Below, in pieces: positions 23,237-34,447 of a stretch of DNA of 64,000 nucleotides (position 1 is the first letter of the stretch; the number at the start of each line of letters is the position of its first letter). The notes below the pieces were generated by a model. The model did no database searches and had not been told where the DNA came from. It saw only the letters and a program-made list of their open reading frames with translations. The stretch comes from Blattamonas nauphoetae (Eukaryota > Preaxostyla > Oxymonadida), in assembly GCA_033064195.1 (NCBI GenBank), contig JARBJD010000066.1:186001-250000 (forward strand), given 5' to 3'. A program made the position numbers and the translations under genes.

Positions 23237-26022
23237 TACTTGAAATTAATGGTTCTCACACGCATCCTTCATCCAAAGTCATTTGGGACAAATCATCGAC
23301 GATAAAACGGTTGATGATGAGGTCCAGGCGTATTGAGGATGTGATGGCCTCCGAGACCGTTCAAATGAACAGGAAGATTGAGGCAAATTTGGCCTCGATG
23401 TGATGGAGGGAGAGCATCTGGTGGGGAAAGTGAGATGAAGAAACATTGAGAACAGGAATAGGAACTAAATAGTGTCAATGAAGGGGACAAAATCCAGAAC
23501 GAACTCTTCTCCTTCAACAAACCTCCGCCTTCATTCAAAGCTTCTCCTCTGTTTACCAAGCATCTCTTGCACGTGATTTTGGATGGTACGAAGTTGGCGT
23601 TCCACTTATTCGTGGAAGTGGGAGAGTATTGAGTGGTTAAAGAGATATGGAGGTATATGGTGGAAAAAAGAATGTGAACGAGAGAATACCACGATAATGA
23701 CTGCTATTGAGGGTCGTACAAGAGATGAGTGAGGACGTAGAGATGATTAAACTGAAGTCGGAGATAAGATCTGAGAGAAGCGAGTTAACGTATAAAGGAA
23801 CGAAATCAAATTAAGGTCATCCAATTTAGAGCCAATAACTACTCAATCAAGACATTCCCACGGAGAGAGATCATCAGAAGGCGAGAAGTCGTCCAACAGT
23901 CCCATCAACACCATGCCAGCGACAGTCCTGAAATGAAGAGCAATATGTGAGGATGAGGAAAGAGTGGAGAAATTTAGGGGAATGAACAACATCAGCGAGG
24001 CAGGAGGGGAGACGATCCACAGATCGAAAAAGAAGTGATTTCCTCTAAAAACGAAAGGAGCTCGAATAAACGAAGAGAAGGAGGAAATACAAACGAGAAG
24101 TTCATCTCCCTCTCCTCACATACTGGACAGCTAAGGAGACTTGTGCTTCCCAAAGATTTTTAGGATCTTGTTCGTTTCCTAGTGGTTCATCATCAGTTCG
24201 ATGCAAACATTCAGTCCCATTTGGATTCCTGTTTAGAGAATCTTGAGGAACGTCTTGGAAGAATATTGGTTTTCTGTTCATTTCATTTTGCCATTAATTT
24301 CGATCGGTTCAAATTTCATTTGGAACAAGAGTTCTATTCGAAAACTAAGAGGAGTATTTGGTCAAGAGGAGGATAATCACAAGAAGAAAGCATATTGGCA
24401 GACCGTACTGCCCATATCTCACGTGTTCCTCAGCACGTCAAACATTCAGGATGATGACAAGGTCTAGACGCACGAGATGATCAGAAGAAGTGACAATAGA
24501 GAATACAAAGCAAAAAGAGAGCACACTGGTCACTTCAACTCGTCGTATTTCAGTTCAGTTTGATCGTGTCTGACGGAACCTTGATCGTGTGATCCAAGGC
24601 CTTGAAAAGAAGTGAGAGGGAAATCAGTGAGAGATAAATAAGAGATGAGCAGACAATGAACTGAGACTTTAGTATTTTCATGAAAGATATCACTTTTCTC
24701 TCTTTGTCCTCATCCCGTGAGAAATATTCTGTGAGAACGAGTTTGATTCGCACTGAAATCTGAAATGGAGGAAAGTAGAGAATAGAGCAGAAAAAAGAGC
24801 AGACAGATATCTTCTTTATTGAACGAAACCGTTCTGTTCGATCATGTCGATGTCATCCCGAGCCATGATGTCCATTGTCTTTAAAAGAAGAGTGATATAA
24901 AATTGACTCTAACAACTAGAAAAAAAGCGCAAAGAGTACCTCTACAAATCAGTCTCCGGAGACACAAGTGCCATTTAGCAGAGTTGAGGGGCGTTCGAGA
25001 AAAATGATGGTTTGATAGGACAGATCGGGCCACCATAGGACATGATAGGACAGGACAGGACAATTGTCCTCCCTCGATTTTATCGTGAAAATGAGACGCA
25101 AGTATTGTGAATGTCTTAAAAAGCTTTCATGTCCTATGGTTTGAGCCCGATTCAGAATTGTCCTATCGTGTCCTATGGTGGGCTGATCGAACGCTTTTGG
25201 ACAACTTTCGCGATTTTACTCAAAATAACGTGAAAAAACACAATTGAAATGATTCTAAAACAGAAAATGTGTATTATTGTCTCGAATCTTTCCTCATTTT
25301 TCGTTTCAGGTTTTCACTAACAGACAACGCAGGAGACTGGTTCAATTCCTGTCATCAGCACTTTTATCCAGATTGTCCTCATCTTTTTGGCTGTCCTATA
25401 GGACAGGACAGGTAGGACATGCCGACCCAAGCCAAGCTAAAATGAAAATAAAGCAATCGTTAATGGGTTCAGATTGAGATTAATCCATAATTTCAACTTG
25501 AGTCTAGTTGAGCAGACTCCATACCGTCTTCAGCAGGAAGAAATTGAAATTGAGGAACAAACAACCATCTCGTGTGATCATATCAATGTCACCCACTGCT
25601 CTATTTTTTTATTTTTCTGAAATTCGCGGATAAATTGAGATCAACCCTTTCCTTGAAAAAAATGAGAACCAAATACCGGAAGCCGGAATGACTGTTGAAG
25701 AATAGAGTATATGGGAACAAAATCAATTGAATTCAAAAATAATGGATTTGGAGAACAGACTTGCAGGCTTTGATCATCGATGCAGTGTGATCCTCCGCGA
25801 GGGCAGCCGTCGAATTGTCAATCACTTTCGCGGCCAGGTATCTCCCTTGACGCATCACAATATACACTCTAATCCAAAATAGTGAAAAAGAAAGCTAAAA
25901 TACCGATGATTTTGTCCTTGCCCTTTCGAAAGAAAAAGCAGAATTCATGTGGAAATGAAAGCGGGAAAAAAACGACACACCCAATGGGGCATATTCCTTA
26001 GTGAATGTTATGTGAAAGAATG

Positions 26023-29000
26023 TATACTGGCCTGACCGGGGGTGACCGGTCACTTTTTCTCAAAAAGTACTGACGGTCAGTGACCGGGAGTTTTAAAAAT
26101 ATGGGTCAAATCAGATCAAAATTAAACCCATGAAATATGGTTTCGAGAACTCTTTTGATCCTATTTGAGCTTCTTTGGAATATTATCACTGTTTTCGCAA
26201 ATTAATCGTGTTTTCAACATGTTTTTTCTCATAAATCTTCAAAACTCATGTCGAAATGTGTGATCCGGCACTTCAACCCACAATTAAGGTATAATGTCTC
26301 AAAATCAAGAATCGAACTCCACCACCGATGAGCGAACAATATTTTGTATTTTCAACTGCTGATTAGGTATCTTTCTCGTTCTCCCGAGCAAGATGCCAGA
26401 TCATCACAGACTGGAGATTATTCGCCGATTCGCAGTCACCCAATCTGCTCGATTCCATCTCCTCAACATCGTCCACACCGTTCTTCTCCTCTTTCTCGCA
26501 GAATTGAAAGGATACTGACAATGCCCGCTCTGTCTCTTTGTCAGCATCCTTTCGTGTGTCACTCCGTCCAATTCCTTCTTCTCACCATCTCAAACCACAT
26601 CAGTGACGAGAATGGGAACATCTGTCTCAACACTAAGCTAAATCAACTCCTCATCCATTGTAGATTCCTACTCTGAACTGGGAACAACATTCTTCCTCGC
26701 TGTCGTTTCAATGACGCAGACTCCCGTTGGCTGAACCATCTTTAATCATCACCCTTTGCCACCTTGAAAATAGTGAGTGAATAATTGTGATTCCTTGGCG
26801 AACAGAATACTCATTTTCGAAATCGCATTGAAGAAGCGTGAGATTTCAAAAACGAAGAGAGTTCAAACACAAATTTGTGCTTAGTCTTTACAGCACCATT
26901 TATCTTCGTTGATTCTGGAGACCAGAAATGGATGGACATCGTCACACAATCAGAATCTTCGATGTAATCAGCAGAATTTGAGAGATCATCTTTCTTTCGT
27001 CACCAATCTTGCCAAAATATGTAGTCAACCATCAGATATCTTCACATTGACGACATCATCTTACCCAAATCTCACCTTTCAAGGCAAACACCCAATACTA
27101 TCCAACTTCTCTATTCCATCAACATCGCTTATCCTTTCTGTCTCTAACACGAGTCAAATAAAGCAAACAGTTCAGCATTCCTCATAGACAAGTTTGGACA
27201 GCTTTGGTCCTACTACACAGTCAGATCTTCTGAAGCACTCAAAGTGTCAGATCATTCTCAACCGATCGGGACAGATACTTCACAAATTGACACGTAATCA
27301 ATCACTCCGCACGTCCATCATCACACCATGAAGCACTTTCCAACAAATTCGTCATATCCATTCGTTTAGACACGACTCGTTTCAAAACAGGACAAGATTC
27401 CATCCATCACTCGTTTACGCTGTTTGATACAGCTGAGTTATCATTGAACACAGCGTTGGATTCCTTCTTCCGATTTAAACTTGAATATTCTCTGGATGAG
27501 TCTCCACAATTTGTCAAATTGAAACAATGTTTCTCTCCTGTTAGATGGTCACAATGAAGTATCTTCCTCCCGCTCAGACAAAGAAAAACACTGAATCAAA
27601 TACGTCAACAATATAGTTTTTGTTGGTGGAGAAGAAGAAAATGCAACATGCACACATTCCTCCATTCACCTGGGTGATTCTAAATGAATTGTTACCCGCG
27701 TATTTTCTTCTGCCAGACGTGCAGAAACTCTCTGCAATTTTCAGAGCGCTCATATTCTCCTCCCCTCGACATGATGAAGGTGTTTTTTGTCCTTCTGACT
27801 CTTCATACATTCTTTTGTATCTGAGTTCTGCATTCAGTCGACATTTTTCACCCAGACTTGTCTATACCTCCAAACATGTTCAAGTATCTCGTTTTAACAC
27901 AAACTTTGAAGCGGAAAACCATCGCTTGAACAGGATATATATTCTCATCTTCGCTTTCCAAGTCTTTGTTTCCATCATCTTCGATCCAACAACGAAACTT
28001 GACATCTCATTGATTGATTGCAATTTTGAGGTTTTCCAACTCTTTTCCTTCAACTTTCTCATTCAGATCTGGTGATCCCGTTCTTCCCCTCAAACAGTTG
28101 ACTTGTGAATTCCGATCTTCCTCCCTCTTCTATTGTAACCCTCAAAAATGATATCCATTCACAAATTCGCCTCAAAAATACCATATGGACGTTTTCGGAT
28201 TCCTTTATGAAGATATTGCCTCTCTGACGCGAGGAAGTCAATCCATGTTTTTCAAGACTTTTTGAATGATTCGTGCTTTTGATTCGCTTTTTTCTCACAT
28301 TTCCGTTCTTTTATATCGTTTTACACCATCGGTTGATTTTCTGGCACGTTTCGGGGAAATAAATGTGAAAAAAAGCCCCAATCAGAATAGGGCTCTCTCG
28401 AACGCGATCAAAACAAAATCTCCAAAATTTAGCACTTTTCTGTCCTGAAAACCTCTGACAGCTAATTCTACAAAAATTTTTTTTTTGAGACGCACCATAG
28501 TCTTTTGTAACTTTTCATTTAGAATCACCCACCTGATCTCTCATCCACCTTCCTTCCCGCCCGATCCCAACGGAATCAACTTGCTTTGTGCATGCTTTGA
28601 TTGATGGAGATGACGAGAAGGAAGTTTGCATCAAGATCAGAAGATCCTCAGGACCTCTTGGACACAGTCCAAAGTCAACTCCTTCTTCTGCGCTAAAACA
28701 AAGGCACTTTTGCTAGCATAACGCACGGCGATGATTTCTCGTCAACTCTGATATCGATACACATCCTGTCGTCTTCCTCGTGAGCACAGATTTAATGACG
28801 TCTTCTACAGGAATCACTGATTGTGGTTGTAGGAATGGATTGGGCTAGCGATTCATCGTTTTCACCTCCACCCACTCTCTTGTTCCAGTACAGCATGAGC
28901 TCTTGTTAAAGATGCAACCGTCTCCATTCTCGTTGAAGCTATTTTCTGGAATTCGCAGAGCATTGCCGAAGAAACAGATGCGCCCAAGAACATTACGAAG

Positions 29001-29397
29001 CAGAGCGATTGAGAATGAAGACAGAACCGACGATATCATACAGCGAGTGTGGGGACGGAGTCGACTGATTCGATATAGCATGGTACAGCTCGCATCATCA
29101 TTTCGAACTTGTTGATCGAGTGAAGGAGATGTGCCGTTCAATATTCAATCATTTCTTCCTCATTGTGTCATTTTCCTTTCATCCTGAATTCTGCAAACTT
29201 TAGTTTTGGAATCATTTGATATCGAGACCTGTTTCTGAAGTTTTTGATCTGTCCACTCTCTTTTCAGTATCCTCTCATCCTTGCGGAAGATAAAATGCAA
29301 CAATTTTGAGTCAATTCATCATCGAAAGTTGATCGAGCCCTTAGAAGAGAAGCGAGGTGACACTGACCGAGCCAAAAGGCTCGGTCCGGCCAGTATA
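26023..29397. mobile_element. 3.4 kb hAT-like element upstream of kinase copy 1
   Basis: It begins TATACTGGCC at 26023 and ends GGCCAGTATA at 29397, and the octamer AAAGAATG flanks both ends (26015-26022 and 29398-29405). Both subterminal regions hold GACCGG/CTCGGTC repeats able to fold into hairpins. The flanks align with the uninterrupted upstream region of the paralogue (33600-33722), so the site is about 70 bases 5' of the ATG at 25948. No transposase is visible. Fragments inside resemble beta-helix protein pieces: a SYPNLTFQG/LSNFSIPS stretch at 26990-27180 and a signal-like leader at 27770-27820. These may be host DNA carried by the element. Confidence 0.8.
26909..27187 (+). pseudogene. 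beta-helix protein fragment inside the hAT-like element
   Basis: The plus-strand frame contains TLTTSSYPNLTFQG followed by SNFSIPSTSLILSVSN, spacing like the rungs of the beta-helix surface proteins. It has no convincing start, and upstream and downstream frames are short. It is most simply a decayed fragment; the match is by eye only. Confidence 0.35.
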
Positions 29398-29776
29398 AAA
29401 GAATGACAACACACCGTACATCCGCAAGCGAGAAGAAGATCGACGTCTGCCATCAGAAGAGGAAGAGAAAAAGCGATCGAACCACAACCAAATAGTCAGG
29501 ATCTCTGATCCTTTGAAAGATCATGTATCAGATGAAATCGTCTGCATCATGACTGCATGACGGATTCCAGTGTTGTGGGAGATGGAGAGGAAAGTTAAGA
29601 GTGGGTGGAAAGACTTTCAGATGAAAGTGTTGGACAAGTCTCCAATTTTGTCTTTCGAAGTTCATATTGAAGAAATAAACAAGCTTTAACCGAGAACATC
29701 TCGAATAAGTGAAACATGGAGTGAATGGCGAAGTGGGTGACTGGATCATGCTGCCCGAGCACTTCAATGAAGTCGT
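29398..29776. other. shared upstream flank of the duplicated kinase genes, then unassigned sequence
   Basis: Bases 29400-29490 align with 33640-33722, marking the upstream edge of the tandem duplication. The rest, up to the stop of copy 2, has no feature I can name. Confidence 0.5.
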
Positions 29777-32700
29777 TCATGATGAGCTTCCACAACTCCA
29801 GAGTTGGGAGCTGTGATTTGGCAAGAACTCATCAGTCGAAAAATGAGGATTCACACTCATTCTCTTGTGTCCGTCTCTTCTCTTCTTCTCTCTGCCGTTC
29901 TCTTCGTTCCTTCTCTTCTCGTTCTCTTCTTCTCTCTGCCGTTCTCTTCGTTCCTTCTCTTCTCGTTCTCTTCTTCTCTCTGCCGTTCTCTTCGTTCCTT
30001 CTCTTCTCGTTCTCTTCTTCTCTCTGCCGTTCTCTTCGTTCCTTCTCTTCTCGTTCTCTTCTTCTCTCTGCCGTTCTCTTCGTTCCTTCTCTTCTCGTTC
30101 TCTTCTTCTCTCTGCCGTTCTCTTCGTTCCTTCTCTTCTCGTTCTCTTCTTCTCTCTGCCGTTCTCTTCGTTCCTTCTCTTCTCGTTCTCTTCTTCTCTC
30201 TGCCGTTCTCTTCGTTCCTTCTCTTCTCGTTCTCTTCTTCTCTCTGCCGTTCTCTTCGTTCCTTCTCTTCTCGTTCTCTTCTTCTCTCTGCCGTTCTCTT
30301 CGTTCCTTCTCTTCTCGTTCTCTTCTTCTCTCTGCCGTTCTCTTCGTTCCTTCTCTTCTCGTTCTCTTCTTCTCTCTGCCGTTCTCTTCGTTCCTTCTCT
30401 TCTCGTTCTCTTCTTCTCTCTGCCGTTCTCTTCGTTCCTTCTCTTCTCGTTCTCTTCTTCTCTCTGCCGTTCTCTTCGTTCCTTCTCTTCTCGTTCTCTT
30501 CTTCTCTCTGCCGTTCTCTTCGTTCCTTCTCTTCTCGTTCTCTTCTTCTCTCTGCCGTTCTCTTCGTTCCTTCTCTTCTCGTTCTCTTCTTCTCTCTGCC
30601 GTTCTCTTCGTTCCTTCTCTTCTCGTTCTCTTCTTCTCTCTGCCGTTCTCTTCGTTCCTTCTCTTCTCGTTCTCTTCTTCTCTCTGCCGTTCTCTTCGTT
30701 CCTTCTCTTCTCGTTCTCTTCTTCTCTCTGCCGTTCTCTTCGTTCCTTCTCTTCTCGTTCTCTTCTTCTCTCTGCCGTTCTCTTCGTTCCTTCTCTTCTC
30801 GTTCTCTTCTTCTCTCTGCCGTTCTCTTCGTTCCTTCTCTTCTCGTTCTCTTCTTCTCTCTGCCGTTCTCTTCGTTCCTTCTCTTCTCGTTCTCTTCTTC
30901 TCTCTGCCGTTCTCTTCGTTCCTTCTCTTCTCGTTCTCTTCTTCTCTCTGCCGTTCTCTTCGTTCCTTCTCTTCTCGTTCTCTTCTTCTCTCTGCCGTTC
31001 TCTTCGTTCCTTCTCTTCTCGTTCTCTTCTTTCTCTCTCATCTCGATCTCTTCTGTCCTTCTCTGCTTTTCTCCTCTCGTCTTCTTTCTGCCGCTCTCTT
31101 CTTTCTTTCTCTTCTCGTTCTCTTTGTGCCTTCTCGGCTCGTTCATTACGATCTCTTGCTTCCTTTTCTTCACGCTCCCTTCGTTCCCTCTCTTTTCGTT
31201 TTCTTCGTTCAGCTTCGGCATATTGTCTGTCTGACTCTTTCTGTCTTTCTTTTCTTTGCTTCTCTGCTTGCCTTATTCGTTCCTTTTCAGCCTTTCTCCG
31301 CTCTTCTTCTTTCTGTCGTTCTCTTCGTTGATTCTCTTCTTGTTCTCTTTTGTCTTTCTCCGCTTTTTTCTTCTCTTCGGTCTCTCGTTCTTTGCGTAGC
31401 CTTTCTCGTTCAATTCTCTCCTTCTCATCTCGTTCATTTCTTTCCTCTCCTCTTTGTGGTTTCTGGAGCTCCACTTGTTCTCGGTCTCTTCGTTCCGTCT
31501 CTTCTTGCTCTCTTCGTTCTTTCTCTTCTTGCTCTCTTCGTTCGTTCTCTTCTCTTTTTCGTCTTCTCTCTTCCTCCATTTGCTTCTGCGCTTCCATCGC
31601 TCTCTTCCCAGCCTCCACATCGCCAGAATGCATCTTCTGAACATGCTGTTCCATCTGACCAATCTCCACAGCCACTCCACAATACTCGCATGCCACTGTC
31701 ACTTTCTCTTCCGCCTTTGCTGTCGTCCGTCGAAAGCGGTTCTGAGCTGGCTGCGGTTGGAGCGGTGTTGGGTCAGAGACAGGTTCTGGTGAGAAACGAG
31801 TCGGTTGAGCGATGTCTTGTGTGTTCGCTGGATTCTGAAAACGATCCATTCGTCCTCGTTCGTCTTCCAGCATCTGTCGACTGAAATCTTCTCCGTTTTC
31901 GTCTGTTCCTGTTTTATCCCGTTCTTGCTGACGCTTGGCAAATCTATTTCTGGGAGCGACTTCTGGTTGTGTTGGTGGTACCGAAACAGGAACACCATTC
32001 GACTGATGACCTCCAACACAAGTTTCCTCAATCACTTGAATCGCAGTCGGGGCTGATGGAAGTGGGATTGTTCTCGGATGATTCGTTGGGACGGGTGAGT
32101 GATGTTGAGGATTGTAATTTCCAGTTTGGAGTCCAACAAATGCTGGCCACTGAAACTGAACGCCGTTTGGGTCGATTGGTGGAAAAGTTGTTGTGAAATA
32201 CGGATGGTTCAAGAGTTGAGATCCGAGGGTGTCGATACGATCGGCCGGATTTTGGGCGAACATTTTGTGGAGCAGATCGTCGAGTGGCGGGCAGGAGAGG
32301 ATGAGGGGAGCAAGAATCGGGTGGTTGAAATTTGGACCGGACAGAATTTTGCTGAAGCGATGAGATAAAGGAAGAGAAAAGAAAACCTGTCCAGTTCTGA
32401 CATGGATTCGGTCTTGAAAGGGTGTCTGGAAATTCGTGAATGGGATGGTGAATCATGAAACAAACTCGCCAGTCAGCATCTCGTAGAAGACGCATCCTGC
32501 TGCCCAAATATCCAACTTGTGGTCGTACGGATCTTTCTTTACTGCTTCAGGAGGCTGATAGTAAGGAGAGACGTGAGACGCAGCAGACGCGGGAGGAAAA
32601 AAAAAAACAGGAAAAATCGAGTGAATAAGGAAAAGTTGGGAATTATACCATGAAGAGAGGTGTTCTAACAAAATGAAAAGAGGAGATCACGAAGAAAATG

Positions 32701-33566
32701 TGATTCACACCCACAGATTGTGTGATTTGTTGAGCTGAAGGGGGCTGGCTCCCCAATTCTTTTCAGGAAACTGAAATCTGAAATCACCAGCCGGACAGTT
32801 TGGCGAAGTGGATCATAAGCAAACAAGAGATTGCTCGGTTTGATATCTCTTCAAAAACGAGGATTGGACAACGAAATCAAAAAAAGAAAGAAACACCAAA
32901 TGAAATACCGATGGATGAATCCATTTTGATGAAGATCTGTCAAGCCAGAGACTTTTGGAAGCCAAAAAAGTGACAAAAAGTGCATCCGATATTGTTTGGA
33001 GGAGAGGTCAACCAATGAACAGAAGAAAGGTCAGACGTAACATGTAGAGGATGTGCTTCGCAAGATGTTCGGGAATTCCTCTATTCTCATTCGCCTTGAT
33101 AATCGCTGAGAGGTTCTGAGAAAAATCGTCAGATTGGGGATCGCGAAAGTTGACGAAAAGAATTCACAAACTCCTTGGTCGGCATATTCAAGAAACAAAA
33201 CATGTCGGTTTCCATCAACAGTCCGCATGCATGAATCAACTTCAATGATGAACGGGTTTATGATACTGAAACAGTGAAGAGAGGACAGGGAGAAGAGACA
33301 GAAGATCAAAGTGACAGAGAAAAGTATCAACAAGAACATAAACGATTGAATCCATGAACAGATGAAACATGAGAACAGACTTGCAGGCTTTGATCATCGA
33401 TGCGGAGTAATATTCGGCGAGGTCGACGGAAGAATTGTCAATCACTTTTGCGGTCATGTTTCCCGCTTTACGAACAACAATATACTCTCTAATCCAAAAT
33501 AGTGAAAAGAAAGAGAAATACCGTTTATATTGTCCTTGCCCTTTCGAAATAAAAAGTAGTATTCAT
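29777..33566 (-). CDS. kinase / coiled-coil gene, copy 2 (uninterrupted kinase, truncated finger region)
   Basis: The ATG at 33566 (MNTTFYFERART) is followed by EYIVVRKAG and TAKVID with the beta-3 Lys, AEYYSASMIKACKS (helix C region), NPFIIEV, the hinge LFLEYADQG, NGFIHR spliced to DIKPSN (a complete HRD motif divided by an intron), DFS in place of DFG, YYQPPEA and DIWAAGCVFYEMLTGEF. The kinase closes with NPADRIDTLGSQLLNHPYF. A Pro-rich linker, one C2H2-like finger (CEYCG) and a very long E/R/K coiled coil follow, the last 400 residues of it encoded by a 44 bp minisatellite. The finger array of copy 1 is absent. All the insertion sites of copy 1 are empty here. It is probably expressed and probably an active Ser/Thr kinase, though DFS is unusual. 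Confidence 0.75.
29880..31025. repeat. 44-bp minisatellite, about 26 units, coding in a three-frame cycle
   Basis: The unit (CTCTGCCGTTCTCTTCG, then TTCCTTCTCTTCTCG, then TTCTCTTCTTCT) is repeated almost perfectly. Since 44 is not a multiple of three, successive units are read in successive frames, giving a 44-residue protein repeat every 132 bases. No frame on either strand has a stop inside the array. The near identity suggests recent expansion or ongoing homogenisation. Confidence 0.95.
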
Positions 33567-33889
33567 TTTGAAATGAAATAGGGAAAAGAACGACACACCC
33601 AAGGGGGAATATCCCTAAATGAATGGTATAGGAAATAATGGCAACACACCCTACATCCGCAAGCCAGAAGAAGTTCGATGTCTGACATCAGAAAAGGAAG
33701 AGGTGAGCGATCGAACCACAACATTTCCATTTATGAGAAAAAAGAGACTCTGTCGTTTGTCGCATTGTCACATATTGAATAATCCTCAAACATTTTGATA
33801 TATCCAGCCGACAGGACAACACCAATGAAAACAGTTGAATCAACCGAAATGGAGACGTGGTTTCTCGAACAAAACAAGAACAGTTCTTT

Positions 33890-34447
33890 TCACGGACTTT
33901 CTGTCTTGATCAGCTGCAGTACAGACTGTAAGACCCGATTCAGTTCATCTGGATCTCTTGACGTTCCCGATAGCCACTTTTCGAGTGCGATACGTGTTGG
34001 CCTGACAGATTCTAAGCTTTTCTTGAGCCCCTTTTCGGTGGCGTCTTCCTCTTCTTGTATTAACTTCAGATCTATTGGATTCCTCTCGTCAGGTGGTGTC
34101 ATTTCGTATTCCGCGCGCAGACAGTTGAGAGATTCCATAATAGCTTTGACACTAGTTTCTGCGTTGTCTTCCAGTTCTTTCAGGGCCGTCAACACAATTG
34201 ATAGGTCTTCATCTGTCATTTCTGTTGGTAATTGTCCAGTCCCCATGAATTCTTCCAGATAGTCAATCGCTTCTTCGATTTCTGCATCGTCAGTTTCCTC
34301 ACGAAGACGATCGGTCGTCGTTTGTACTCCCAGATTTTTTTCCAGTTCATCTAGTTCTTTAAATGTGTCTTCATCATCATGCAATGACCGTGTTGGAATA
34401 TTGTCGGAATACTGTGCTTGGTTTCGTTTGCGTGAGAAGCGCGACAT
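33890..34447 (-). CDS. acidic helical protein of 185 residues, unknown function
   Basis: The start is the ATG at 34447 (MSRFSRKRNQ). The product is strongly charged with repeated Glu/Asp and Leu at helical spacing, consistent with a coiled coil. A recognisable C-terminal block (ESVRPTRIALEKWLSGTSRDPDEL) recurs in the neighbouring gene. No signal peptide and no known domain. The upstream sequence (GATCAAGCCAAG, then TTGGAAATG) is nearly the same before the neighbour's start, so the two probably arose by tandem duplication and may share regulation. Confidence 0.7.
   Translation of the reverse strand: MSRFSRKRNQAQYSDNIPTRSLHDDEDTFKELDELEKNLGVQTTTDRLREETDDAEIEEAIDYLEEFMGTGQLPTEMTDEDLSIVLTALKELEDNAETSVKAIMESLNCLRAEYEMTPPDERNPIDLKLIQEEEDATEKGLKKSLESVRPTRIALEKWLSGTSRDPDELNRVLQSVLQLIKTESP

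Larger units (their letters stand above)
21015..25435. mobile_element. 4.4 kb TIR element with 8 bp target duplication, nested in the MITE
   Basis: The ends are TTGGCTTGGGTCGGCATGTCC at 21015 and its inverse complement at 25435. GCTAAAAT flanks both sides (21007-21014, 25436-25443), and the uninterrupted target is seen in the sister MITE near 15800. An 8 bp duplication fits hAT, P or Merlin-type enzymes. No transposase is recognisable, so it is probably non-autonomous. Subterminal sequence repeats the word GGACA/TGTCC many times (21030-21075 and 25020-25425), perhaps binding sites. A 167-codon minus-strand frame (23236-22733) with a hydrophobic segment may be a passenger fragment; I do not recognise it. 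Confidence 0.8.
20867..25694. mobile_element. second copy of the 399 bp MITE, split by a larger element
   Basis: The same TIR (CAGTCATTCCGG...) is at 20867 and inverted at 25694, with TT flanking both sides. Removing the nested element at 21015-25435 and one duplicated octamer leaves about 400 bases that match the MITE at 15553-15951 in inverse orientation. In the intact paralogue the corresponding kinase intron has no such insert. Confidence 0.8.
12627..25948 (-). pseudogene. kinase / coiled-coil / zinc-finger gene, copy 1, carrying four insertions
   Basis: The gene starts at an ATG at 25948. Kinase parts in order: VYIVMRQG and AAKVID (the beta-3 Lys) at about 25870-25780, NPFIIEV and the hinge LFLEYADQG at 20830-20730, DIKPNNLL and then DFS in place of DFG at 15530-15420, and YQPPEA with LDIWAAGCVFYEML at 15230-15130. 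The 765-codon last exon (14924-12627) has MFAQNPADRIDTL (end of the kinase fold), a Pro-rich linker, a first C2H2-like finger (CEYCG...H...H), an E/R/K coiled coil with a 16-residue repeat, then about eight further C2H2-like fingers. A DIRS-like element splits the hinge exon, so this copy should be dead. Its neighbour at 29777-33566 is a paralogue. The natural role is unknown; a ubiquitin or signalling adaptor kinase would be a guess. Confidence 0.75.

Noticed and set aside
20867-25694. A single 4.8 kb element with CAGTCATTCCGG ends
   Set aside because: An inner pair of ends with its own 8 bp duplication, absent from the sister MITE, shows two nested elements.
29725-31884. Long plus-strand open frames (up to 719 codons) across the minisatellite
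   Set aside because: They are antisense shadows of the coiled-coil repeat: the 44-bp unit has no stop in any frame. Kinase and finger homology fix the minus strand as coding.
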